From Paraburkholderia acidicola (GTDB lineage: Bacteria > Pseudomonadota > Gammaproteobacteria > Burkholderiales > Burkholderiaceae): a stretch of DNA of 64,000 bases. Position 1 is the stretch's first letter. Each line of letters opens with the position of its first letter. Made by a program: the position numbers and the translations under genes. Of the stretch, positions 28,700-36,552 are shown one piece after another. The notes under the pieces were generated by a model. The model had not been told where the DNA came from. It saw nothing but the letters and a program-made list of their open reading frames with translations, and made no database searches. The stretch is taken from positions 620,001-684,000 of the forward strand of contig NZ_MTZV01000004.1 in NCBI RefSeq assembly GCF_002362315.1, written 5' to 3'.

Positions 28700-29149
28700 A
28701 TGAACACGCACATCAGCCGGCCCGACGCGTTCAGACGCGCGCTATCCGTGTCTGGGATTCCAGTCCCCGCCCTGGTACCGGTACTGGTACTGGTGCTGGG
28801 ATTGACGTCGGGACACCCAGCATGGGCACAGTGGGATCCCAAGGGACCCGCTGCGTGTACTACTTCGTCCGCCAGCGTGGCAGCGCTGATATTCCCTCCC
28901 GGCACTCTGCTGGGGGGCGTCGGTGGCTATTGCCAGCAATCCCCATCGCAGTGGTTCTGGCGCCTCCAGGGTGACGCCGCCGTTGCGAGCCACCCCGCCC
29001 TCGCAATGTGGTCCCAGGTGCGGAACATATGTACACAGGCGGGCGGGATAGCCAGCACACCCCCTGTGTTGTCTACCCTCACCGTGCTTTGCAGATTTCC
29101 AGTCCCCAGCGAGCGCGTCACTCAGCTCACGCCTCGCGCGCAGCCGTAA
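28700..29149 (+). CDS. Small secreted four-cysteine protein, unknown function
   Basis: A 149-residue protein with a long N-terminal hydrophobic segment (about residues 20-44) ending 'PAWAQ', a likely signal peptidase site. The mature part of about 105 residues has four cysteines (in AACTT, GGYCQQ, NICTQ and VLCRF), which could form two disulfides. GAGGAG lies upstream. I recognise no family. It follows the beta-propeller by 81 bp on the same strand, so the two secreted proteins may be made together. Its 3' end overlaps the convergent next gene by 23 bp. Confidence 0.6.
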   Translation: MNTHISRPDAFRRALSVSGIPVPALVPVLVLVLGLTSGHPAWAQWDPKGPAACTTSSASVAALIFPPGTLLGGVGGYCQQSPSQWFWRLQGDAAVASHPALAMWSQVRNICTQAGGIASTPPVLSTLTVLCRFPVPSERVTQLTPRAQP

Positions 29150-29786
29150 ATCGCCCCTTGATATAGCGAGGCGTCTCAAGCTCGTCGACGATCGCCACAG
29201 CGAGGTCCGCTACTGAAATACCGGCGGGCTTGTCGCCATCCATCAGCAGGTCCTCTGCGCCAAGACGGTAGGTCCCCGTGCGCTCGCCTTCCACGAGAAA
29301 CGCCGGCGGGCTCACAAACGTCCAGTCGAGTGTGGTGTTGCTGCGCATCGTATTCAACGCGTCCCGTGCCGCTCTCGCGCCAGGCTGAATGTTCGGCGGG
29401 ACGTGCGCAATGAAGTCCTCGGTGTCGACAAGCTGGACACCCGGCGCGACAAAGAGACTACCCGCACCGCCGATCACCACCAGACGCCGCACCCCGCTCG
29501 CTTCGACGCCGCGAACAATAGCGTCGTGCCCACGCAGGAAGTTATCGAACAATTCCGGGTCGTTCCAGCCGGGGTTGAACGCCGACACGACGGCATCGTG
29601 GCCGCGCACGGCGCTTGCGACCGATTCCGGCGAATAGGCGTCGCCGGTTACGACATTGAGGCCTTCTCGCGGCTCAATGCTGCCGCTCTTTCGAACCATC
29701 ACCGTGACCTGATGCCCCCGCTGGAGCAACTCCTTCTGCACATGCTTGCCGACAAAGCCCGACGAGCCAATCAACGCAACTTTCAT
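29127..29786 (-). CDS. NAD(P)-binding protein, NmrA/SDR-a5-like
   Basis: From the ATG at 29786 the 219-residue protein reads 'KVALIGSSGFVGKHVQKELLQRGHQVTV', a Rossmann NAD(P) loop, and 'RRLVVIGGAGSLFVAPG' in the middle, as in the YwnB/NmrA-like group of atypical short SDRs. There is no YxxxK pair. These proteins often act as flavin/NADPH reductases or redox sensors. It is divergent from a LysR regulator with 100 bp between starts, so it is a likely target. Confidence 0.85.
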   Translation of the reverse strand: MKVALIGSSGFVGKHVQKELLQRGHQVTVMVRKSGSIEPREGLNVVTGDAYSPESVASAVRGHDAVVSAFNPGWNDPELFDNFLRGHDAIVRGVEASGVRRLVVIGGAGSLFVAPGVQLVDTEDFIAHVPPNIQPGARAARDALNTMRSNTTLDWTFVSPPAFLVEGERTGTYRLGAEDLLMDGDKPAGISVADLAVAIVDELETPRYIKGRFTAAREA

Positions 29787-29886
29787 GGTCTTTCTCACAA
29801 GTAAAGATGAAAACACCATGCTACCGACCCATCTTCGACTTTAAAATACAGCGCAAACTACGATCTCTTTTAAGCCTGACTTCAAG

Positions 29887-30837
29887 ATGAACGATCTACG
29901 TCAACTGGTGGTTTTCGCGGAAACGGTCTCGCACGGTTCGATGAGCGCGGCGGCGATACGACTGGGGATGACGCCGTCGGCGGTCAGCCAGACCATCAAG
30001 GCACTCGAACGGCATGCCGGCGTCACGCTGCTGCATCGTTCGACGCGCAAGCTGACGCTCACCGAAGACGGCAAGCAGTGTTATGCGCACTGCCTGCAAC
30101 TGATGGCCTCATGGAAAGCGGCAAGCGATTCATTGAGCGAGGCGCGGGACGCGCCCACCGGCGAGTTGCGGATTGCCGCGCCACTGGGCCTTGGGCCTTA
30201 CATCGCGCCGGCGCTGGCCTCGGTCCTGTCGACCTGGCCACAGTTGCGTCTGCGCCTGCTGGCAAGCGACGAGATGATCGATCTGATCGACGCGCGCGCC
30301 GACCTCGCCATCCGCATAGGCAATATGGCCGACTCCGGCTGGACTACCCAGAAGCTCTGCGAACTCGAAACGATCCTGTGTGCTTCTCCCGCCTATCTGG
30401 CGCGCAACGGCACGCCGAACAGTCCGCAGGAGTTAAGTGAGCATCAGTGGATCACGCTCGAGAAGCAGGTCGAGGCCGCTCGCTCCGTCGATTCTTCGGA
30501 TGGTGCGGCACCGGTCATACCCGTGACGCTCTTCGGTGAGAGACGGATGAAACAGACGGTGCAGGTTAGCGTGCGCGTCATCAGTACGACGCAACCTGCG
30601 ATTCATCAGATGTGCGAGGCGGGACTGGGGATAGCGCGCCTGTCGTATATCGAGGTATTGAGCGCGCTCCAGCACCGCAATCTGGTTCATGTTCTGCCGA
30701 AGTGGACGTTTCCGACTCACCCCGTGACACTGGTGACACCGCGCAAGGATGGCCAGCCAGCAAAGGTTCGGGCAGCCGTCGAGGCGTTGCGGTCGTACTT
30801 TCGGGATCTGCCTACAATGCGTTCATCTAGCGACTGA
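29887..30837 (+). CDS. LysR-type regulator (CrgA-like subgroup)
   Basis: 316 residues with the LysR helix-turn-helix 'LRQLVVFAETVSHGSMSAAAIRLGMTPSAVSQTIKALE' (seen in segments) and an effector domain with 'GELRIAAPLGLG' and 'LAIRIGNMADSGW', marks of the CrgA/AaeR-like subgroup. Divergent to the NmrA-like gene and only 10 bp before the FAD monooxygenase, which it may control in the same transcript. Confidence 0.9.
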   Translation: MNDLRQLVVFAETVSHGSMSAAAIRLGMTPSAVSQTIKALERHAGVTLLHRSTRKLTLTEDGKQCYAHCLQLMASWKAASDSLSEARDAPTGELRIAAPLGLGPYIAPALASVLSTWPQLRLRLLASDEMIDLIDARADLAIRIGNMADSGWTTQKLCELETILCASPAYLARNGTPNSPQELSEHQWITLEKQVEAARSVDSSDGAAPVIPVTLFGERRMKQTVQVSVRVISTTQPAIHQMCEAGLGIARLSYIEVLSALQHRNLVHVLPKWTFPTHPVTLVTPRKDGQPAKVRAAVEALRSYFRDLPTMRSSSD

Positions 30838-30847
30838 GGAAACTAAC

Positions 30848-32338
30848 TTGATCTATGACGTTGTAATCGCCGGCGCCGGCCCGGTCGGCCTGTTTCTCGC
30901 GTGTGAACTGCGCCTCGCTGGACTCTCGGTGCTGGTGCTGGAACAGGCCGCTAGTCCTGATTCGCCCTTGAAGCGCCTTCCGTTCGGTATGCGCGGTCTG
31001 TCGGTGCCCACGATCGAAGCCTTCTACCGTCGCGGCTTGCTGAACGACATCGCGATGCCGCAACGCGCGCAACCGGCCCGTCGCCAGGCGGGGCACTTCG
31101 CCGGCATTCCGTTCGACTTCGACAACATCGATACGTCGAAGTGGGCGTATCGCCTGCCCAGTCCCGCCGATACCAACATGGCCGCCGATATGGCGCGCAT
31201 CGAATCGGCTCTCGCCGCTCGCGCGGACTCGACCGGCGTCGAGATCAAACGGGGTCTCGGTGTCGAAGACTTCGACCAGACGGACGAAGAAGTGACCATT
31301 CGTGCGGGTGGCGAAACTTTTCACGCGCGCTGGCTGGTCGGTTGCGATGGTGGACGCAGCGTCGTGCGCAAGGTGGGGGGCTTCGAATTCGCCGGTACCG
31401 ATCCGGAGTTCACCGGCTATTCGGTTCAAGTCGAGCTTGCCGATCCGGACACGCTGAGTCTCGGCCGCCACTACACGCCGACCGGTATGTATTTTCAGTC
31501 GCAGCCCGGGATCATCGCGATGGTTGCTTTCGATGGCGGCGCATTTCATCGAACCGAGCTCATCACGCTCGAGCACGTGCAGGCGGTGTTGCGTCATATC
31601 TCCGGCGCCGATGTCACGTTGACTGCCCTTCGCCTTGCCACGACCTGGACCGATCGCACGTATCAGGCGACGGCTTACCGCAAAGGGCGGGTGCTGCTCG
31701 CCGGCGATGCCGCGCACATCCATTCCCCGTTAGGTGGCCAGGGGCTCAACCTCGGGCTCGGCGACGCGATGAACCTTGGCTGGAAGCTCGCTGCTACCGT
31801 TCGTGGCGACGCGCCCGACGGCTTGCTCGACAGCTATGCGAGCGAGCGGCATCCGGTGGGGGCGCAGGTGCTCGACTGGTCGCGTGCCCAGGTCGCGCTG
31901 ATGCGGCCCAGCCGGAGTTCGCGCGCGCTCGAAGCGATCGTCCGCGATCTCATCGACACACGCGACGGCGCGACCTATTTCGCCGAGCGCGTCTGGGGCG
32001 TTTCGCTTCGCTACGATCTGGGCGGCAATCATGCGCTGGTGGGCCGCAGCGCGCCTGACTTCGAGTTGATCGACGGAACGAAGCTCGGCGAGCTTCTCGC
32101 GAACGGAAAAGGCTTGCTCCTCGACTTCGACGCTCGCCCGGCACTTGAACAGCTAGCAAACTGCTGGAGCGACCGGATCACGTACGTTGGAAGTGAAGTC
32201 AAGAATCGGCTGGGTTTAAGCGCGCTACTCGTGCGACCCGACGGCTTCGTCGCCTGGGCCAGCAATGAGGATGTGTCTCCCGATCATGACGAAGCGGCAC
32301 AGATCGCATTGCGATTATTCGGCGAACCGCGCGAATAA
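30848..32338 (+). CDS. FAD-dependent aromatic monooxygenase with C-terminal thioredoxin-like domain
   Basis: TTG 30848, with GAGGAAA just upstream, gives a 496-residue flavoprotein hydroxylase. It has the FAD loop 'VVIAGAGPVGLFLACELRLAG', the DG motif 'LVGCDGGRSVVRK' and the GD motif 'GRVLLAGDAAHIHSPLGGQG' continuing 'LNLGLGDAMNLGWKLA'. The last 100 residues ('APDFELIDGTKLGELLANGKGLLL...') form the thioredoxin-like C-domain of polyketide and phenol hydroxylases and rifampicin monooxygenase-like enzymes, without a CxxC pair. The substrate may be an aromatic compound or drug. An MFS exporter follows 75 bp later. Confidence 0.9.
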   Translation: MIYDVVIAGAGPVGLFLACELRLAGLSVLVLEQAASPDSPLKRLPFGMRGLSVPTIEAFYRRGLLNDIAMPQRAQPARRQAGHFAGIPFDFDNIDTSKWAYRLPSPADTNMAADMARIESALAARADSTGVEIKRGLGVEDFDQTDEEVTIRAGGETFHARWLVGCDGGRSVVRKVGGFEFAGTDPEFTGYSVQVELADPDTLSLGRHYTPTGMYFQSQPGIIAMVAFDGGAFHRTELITLEHVQAVLRHISGADVTLTALRLATTWTDRTYQATAYRKGRVLLAGDAAHIHSPLGGQGLNLGLGDAMNLGWKLAATVRGDAPDGLLDSYASERHPVGAQVLDWSRAQVALMRPSRSSRALEAIVRDLIDTRDGATYFAERVWGVSLRYDLGGNHALVGRSAPDFELIDGTKLGELLANGKGLLLDFDARPALEQLANCWSDRITYVGSEVKNRLGLSALLVRPDGFVAWASNEDVSPDHDEAAQIALRLFGEPRE

Positions 32339-32413
32339 CATCTGCGCAAACCCGCACATCGATGCAATAATCACGACTCGCGCTCACCCCTGTCTCACCA
32401 CCCCACGCTGTCC

Positions 32414-33829
32414 ATGTCGCTTGTTCCGAAGGCTTTCATTGCCCCCATGATCGTTGCGTGTGCAATGTTCATGGAGAGCGTGGACGCCAACGTGATCGTC
32501 ACTGCGTTGCCCGAGATGGCACGCGCATTCGGACGCGACCCAGTCACCCTGAAAATCGCCGTGACCAGTTATGTGCTGGGGCTTGGCGTGTTCATTCCGG
32601 TCTGCGGCTGGCTCGCCGACCGCTTCGGTGCCCGCACGGTGTTCCGCACGGCCATCGGCATCTTCGTTGCCGGTTCGCTGCTGTGCGCGGCCTCTACTTC
32701 GCTCTTCACCTTCACGCTTGCGCGCTTCGTGCAAGGCGTGGGCGGTGCCATGATGGTGCCGGTCGGGCGGATCATTATCTTTCGTGTCGTCGATCGCTCG
32801 GAGTTCGTCCGCGCGATGAATTACCTGAGCCTGCCCGCGATGCTCGGGCCCGCAGCCGGCCCGCTGCTAGGCGGTTTCATTACGACTTACCTGCACTGGC
32901 GGCTGATCTTCTTCATCAACATCCCGATCGGCATTCTCGGCATCTACCTCACCAACAAGCACATCAAGAACACACGCGAGCCGCATCCTGGGCCGCTCGA
33001 CTGGACCGGCTTCGTGCTGTCGGCCGGCGGCGCGTCGCTGTTCCTGCTCGGGCTTTCGCTGGTGGGCAGCGAACTCGCGTCCGGCACGACCGCCACGGAG
33101 ATGACCGTGCTCGGCGCGGTGATGCTCGGTCTGTACGTTCTGCACGCCCGCCGCGCGACGCTGCCACTGCTCGATCTGCGCTTTTTCCGCGTGCCGACCT
33201 TTCAGGCGAGCGTGCTCGGCGGATCGCTGTTTCGTATCGGCCTCGGTGCGGTGCCGTTTCTGCTGCCGCTCATCCTGCAGGAAGGGCTCGGTATGAGCGC
33301 GTTCAAGTCGGGGCTCATCACGTGCGCATCGGCGTTCGGCGGCATGTTCATGCGTACGCTCGCCACGACCACGCTGCGCCGCTTCGGCTTTCGCACCGTG
33401 CTGATGTATAACGCCGCGTTCTCCGGCATCGCGATTGCCGCATGCGGCGCGTTCGTGCCGGGCACGCCCACGTGGATCATCTGGGTCGTCGTGCTGCTGG
33501 GCGGCTTCTTCCCGGCGCTGCAGTTCACCAGCCTGAACTCGATGACCTACGCGCAGATCGAGAGCCGCGACGTCGGCCGCGCCACCAGCCTCGGCAGCGT
33601 CGTGCAGCAGATTTCGCTCGGCCTCGGTGTGACGATCGGCGGGATCGTGCTGCAGATCACACGCTCGCTGCACGGGCATCCGGCCATCACGTGGTCGGAC
33701 TTCTGGCCGGCGTTCCTCGTCGTCGGGTTGTGTTCGTTCGCCTCGATCCCGGTCACGCGCCGGCTCGCACACGATGCCGGCGACGAAATCGCGCGCGGCA
33801 GCCGGGGCCCGGCCCCGGCAAAGACCTAG
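32414..33829 (+). CDS. MFS transporter, DHA2 (14-TM drug exporter) family
   Basis: 471 residues with the DHA2 motifs: 'FMESVDANVIVTALPEMARAFG' in the first helix, motif A-like 'GWLADRFGARTVF' in the loop between helices 2 and 3, and 'LGPAAGPLLGGF' of motif C. About fourteen hydrophobic segments are visible. It likely exports a drug or metabolite in exchange for protons. Placed behind the FAD monooxygenase, it may form a modify-and-export pair. The sulfur locus begins about 200 bp downstream. Confidence 0.9.
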   Translation: MSLVPKAFIAPMIVACAMFMESVDANVIVTALPEMARAFGRDPVTLKIAVTSYVLGLGVFIPVCGWLADRFGARTVFRTAIGIFVAGSLLCAASTSLFTFTLARFVQGVGGAMMVPVGRIIIFRVVDRSEFVRAMNYLSLPAMLGPAAGPLLGGFITTYLHWRLIFFINIPIGILGIYLTNKHIKNTREPHPGPLDWTGFVLSAGGASLFLLGLSLVGSELASGTTATEMTVLGAVMLGLYVLHARRATLPLLDLRFFRVPTFQASVLGGSLFRIGLGAVPFLLPLILQEGLGMSAFKSGLITCASAFGGMFMRTLATTTLRRFGFRTVLMYNAAFSGIAIAACGAFVPGTPTWIIWVVVLLGGFFPALQFTSLNSMTYAQIESRDVGRATSLGSVVQQISLGLGVTIGGIVLQITRSLHGHPAITWSDFWPAFLVVGLCSFASIPVTRRLAHDAGDEIARGSRGPAPAKT

Positions 33830-33879
33830 CCTGCATCGCGCATCGCCTCACCTGAGGCTCCGCCACAAACATGCGCAAC

Positions 33880-33917
33880 CGATATGTTTATCGGCATTTA
33901 ATATTTAAGCTTTGCAT
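33880..33917 (+). promoter_or_regulatory. Conserved 38-bp upstream element, copy 1
   Basis: This segment matches 48028-48065 in 32 of 38 positions with no gaps. It begins CGATATGTTTAT and ends GCTTTGCAT, with TTTAATATTTA in the centre. It lies 117 bp before the first SsuD-like gene. The end half-site TGCAAAGC (reverse strand) recurs in the palindrome at 39199-39216. Confidence 0.7.
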
Positions 33918-34033
33918 GGCCCGGTGTTAACCTGCGAGACAGTCGGCAGGTGCTCGGCACTTCGTTCGCAGCACGCTGCCCGTCGCTATCCGCACGGCGC
34001 CTCATGGCGTCGGCGCGCAGACAAGGAGCCAGC

Positions 34034-35110
34034 GTGAGCGTCGAATTCATCGGCATGATCCAGCCGCAGAAAGTGTCGGAAACCCATCTGGCGCAGGGCC
34101 CCGCCCTCGACATCGATTATCTGCGCCAGTTCGCCCAGGCCCACGAAGCGGCCGGCTTCAACCGCATTCTCGTGCCCTACCATTCGACGAGCCCGGACGC
34201 GATGCTGACTGTCGCATATGCGGCGAGCGTCACCTCGCGGGTTCATTTCATGCTCGCGCACCGGCCCGGCTTCGTTTCGCCGACACTGGCTGCGCGGCAG
34301 CTCGCGACGCTCGATCAGCTGTCCGGCGGGCGGCTCGCGGTGCACTTCATCTCCGGTGGTAGCGACACCGAGCAACGGCGCGACGGCGACTTCCTCGCGC
34401 ACGATGAGCGCTATGCGCGTACCGACGAGTATCTGCAGATCCTGCGGCGCGTCTGGACCGAAACAGCGCCGTTCGATCACGAAGGCCGTTTCTATCGCTT
34501 CGAGAAAGCGTTCTCCGAAATCAAGCCGAAGCAGACGCCTTACGTGCCGATCTATTTCGGCGGCGCGTCCGCGCCCGCGCTCGAAGTGGCCGGCAAGCAC
34601 GCGGACGTCTACGCGTTGTGGGGCGAATCGAAGCAACAGGTGCTGGAGCAGGTCACGCGCGTGCGCGCCGAAGCCGCGAAGCATGGCCGCACCGTGCGCT
34701 TCTCGGTATCGTTCCGGCCGATCCTCGCCGCCACCGAGGCCGCCGCCTGGGAGCGCGCCGAACACATCCTCGCCGAGACGCGGCGCCTGCGCGAAGCTCA
34801 GGGGCTCGGGACGGGCGCACCGCTCGAAAGCGAAGGGGCGCGCCGCTTGCTGGCTGCATCGGGCTCGGGTGTGCGTGCGGATGAACGGCTGTGGACCGCG
34901 GTCGCCAAAGAAATCGGCGGACGCTCGAATTCGACGGCGCTGGTCGGCACACCGGCGCAGGTCGCGCAAACGCTCGCCGAGTATCACGAACTCGGCGTGA
35001 CGACGTTTCTGATCCGCGGTTTCGATCCACTCGAAGACGCTGTCGACTATGGCCGCGAACTGATTCCCGCGACCCGCGAACTGACGTCGCGCGTGCGTCA
35101 CGCTGCCTGA
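34034..35110 (+). CDS. LLM-class FMNH2-dependent monooxygenase, alkanesulfonate (SsuD) type
   Basis: GTG 34034 with AAGGAG upstream gives a 358-residue luciferase-like flavoprotein. It starts 'SVEFIGMIQPQK' and has 'HRPGFVSPTLAARQLATLDQLSGGR', 'HFISGGSDTEQRRDGDFL', 'DERYARTDEYL' and the C-terminal 'STALVGTPAQVA', all typical of SsuD/MsuD enzymes that convert alkanesulfonates to aldehydes and sulfite using reduced flavin. It heads a tightly linked operon with an aldolase, a thiol dioxygenase and a rhodanese. No flavin reductase gene is adjacent. A paralog lies at 41546-42667. Confidence 0.9.
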   Translation: MSVEFIGMIQPQKVSETHLAQGPALDIDYLRQFAQAHEAAGFNRILVPYHSTSPDAMLTVAYAASVTSRVHFMLAHRPGFVSPTLAARQLATLDQLSGGRLAVHFISGGSDTEQRRDGDFLAHDERYARTDEYLQILRRVWTETAPFDHEGRFYRFEKAFSEIKPKQTPYVPIYFGGASAPALEVAGKHADVYALWGESKQQVLEQVTRVRAEAAKHGRTVRFSVSFRPILAATEAAAWERAEHILAETRRLREAQGLGTGAPLESEGARRLLAASGSGVRADERLWTAVAKEIGGRSNSTALVGTPAQVAQTLAEYHELGVTTFLIRGFDPLEDAVDYGRELIPATRELTSRVRHAA

Positions 35111-35128
35111 ACTCAAGGACATCCCGCG

Positions 35129-35953
35129 ATGAGCACCACGCTTTCCGCTGCGCCCGCTTTCACTCCGGCAGTCGCACTGCGCGACACACCCATCCGCAAA
35201 TTCTGGTTCGACGAAGTACCAGCCGCGCCAACACTCGCCGCCGAACGCCGCCACCGCCAGGAGCGACTCGCCGGTGCTTTCCGGCTGTTCGCGCGTTACG
35301 GATTCGATCAAGGGCTCGCCGGTCATATCACCGCGCGCGATCCGGAATGGCCCGATCACTTCTGGGTCAATCCGCTCGGCCGGCACTTCGCGCGAATCCG
35401 CGTATCGGACCTGCTGCTCGTGAACAGCCACGGAGAAATCGTGGTCGGCGAAGGGCCGCTCAATCAGGCTGCATTTGCCATCCATTCGGCGATTCACGAA
35501 GCGCGGCCCGACATCGTCGCCGCCGCACACACGCATTCGCTGTACGGCAAGGCATGGTCGACGCTCGGCCGCACGATCGATCCGCTCACGCAGGACGCGT
35601 GCTCGTTCTACGAAGACCATGCGCTGTTCGACGACTTCCAGGGCGTCGTGCTCGACACCAGCGAAGGCGCACGCATCGCCGAAGCGCTTGGCTCGAACAA
35701 GGCCGTGATCCTGAAGAACCACGGCATCCTCACCGCAGGCCCGAGCGTCGGTGCCGCGGCCTGGTGGTACATCGCGCTCGACAACGCATGCCATACACAA
35801 CTGCTTGCCGAAGCGGCCGGCAAACCGCAACTGATCCCGCACGATGTCGCCGCACTCACGCATGAGCGCGTCGGCCGTCCGGGCGGCGCGTACTTTTCAT
35901 TCGAGAGCCTGTACGAAGGGCTCGTCGAGACCGAACCGGACCTGCTCGACTGA
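35129..35953 (+). CDS. Class II aldolase/adducin family protein in the sulfur operon
   Basis: 274 residues; AAGGA precedes the ATG. The class II aldolase fold is shown by 'FARYGFDQGLAGHITARDPE' and the metal site 'AAHTHSLYGKAWSTLG', followed by 'LKNHGILTAG'. The first 40 residues are an extra N-terminal segment. Known relatives cleave or decarboxylate hydroxy-acids and sugar phosphates. Its stop overlaps the start of the thiol dioxygenase gene by one base, so they are co-translated. It may act on the carbon product left after sulfite is removed by the monooxygenase. Confidence 0.87.
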   Translation: MSTTLSAAPAFTPAVALRDTPIRKFWFDEVPAAPTLAAERRHRQERLAGAFRLFARYGFDQGLAGHITARDPEWPDHFWVNPLGRHFARIRVSDLLLVNSHGEIVVGEGPLNQAAFAIHSAIHEARPDIVAAAHTHSLYGKAWSTLGRTIDPLTQDACSFYEDHALFDDFQGVVLDTSEGARIAEALGSNKAVILKNHGILTAGPSVGAAAWWYIALDNACHTQLLAEAAGKPQLIPHDVAALTHERVGRPGGAYFSFESLYEGLVETEPDLLD

Positions 35954-36552
35954 TGACGATCGGCAAACTGCGGCACTTCGTCGGTGAAATCGCGGCAATC
36001 GTTGACACAGCGCACGCTGAAGCCGAGCTGATCGAACGAGGTTCGGCCGCGCTACGTCAGCTCGTCGCCGTCGATGACTGGTTGCCCGATGCGTATGCAG
36101 AGCCTTCGCCGGATCGCTATCAACAGTTCCTGCTGTATGCCGATGCACGGCAGCGCTTTTCGGTCGTCAGCTTCGTCTGGGGACCGGGCCAACGCACGCC
36201 GGTTCACGATCACACGGTGTGGGGCTTGATCGGCGTATTGCGCGGCGCCGAGCGCGCAGCGTCGTACCGGCGCGATGTGCACGGCGTACTGCACGCCACT
36301 GGCGACGACGTCCTGCTCGAACGCGGTACCGTCGATGCCGTCTCGCCCGATCTCGGCGACATCCACCGCGTCAGTAACGCTTACGATGATCGCGTGTCGA
36401 TCAGCATTCACGTGTACGGCGCGAACATCGGCGCGGTACGACGTTCGGTGTATCCGCCCGACGGGGGGCCGCCGAAGCCCTTCATCTCCGGCTATTCGAA
36501 CGACACCCTGCCCAATCTCTGGAATCTCAGCAAGGAAGCCCTCGCCACATGA
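35953..36552 (+). CDS. Cysteine dioxygenase-like thiol dioxygenase
   Basis: A 199-residue cupin. The iron ligands are the histidines of 'TPVHDHTVWG' (residues 85 and 87) and 'GDIHRVSN' (138), the set used by cysteine and 3-mercaptopropionate dioxygenases. The protein has no cysteine, so the Cys-Tyr crosslink of mammalian cysteine dioxygenase cannot form, as usual in bacterial enzymes. It should oxidise a thiol to a sulfinate with O2. Its ATG overlaps both the previous stop (TGATG) and, at the far end, the rhodanese start (ATGA). Confidence 0.9.
   Translation: MTIGKLRHFVGEIAAIVDTAHAEAELIERGSAALRQLVAVDDWLPDAYAEPSPDRYQQFLLYADARQRFSVVSFVWGPGQRTPVHDHTVWGLIGVLRGAERAASYRRDVHGVLHATGDDVLLERGTVDAVSPDLGDIHRVSNAYDDRVSISIHVYGANIGAVRRSVYPPDGGPPKPFISGYSNDTLPNLWNLSKEALAT

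Noticed and set aside
32867..33772. 301-codon open frame on the minus strand
   Set aside because: Antisense shadow of the DHA2 exporter.
33986..35863. 625-codon open frame on the minus strand
   Set aside because: It is antisense to the SsuD-like and aldolase genes, has no family-like motifs and follows from the high GC at third positions.
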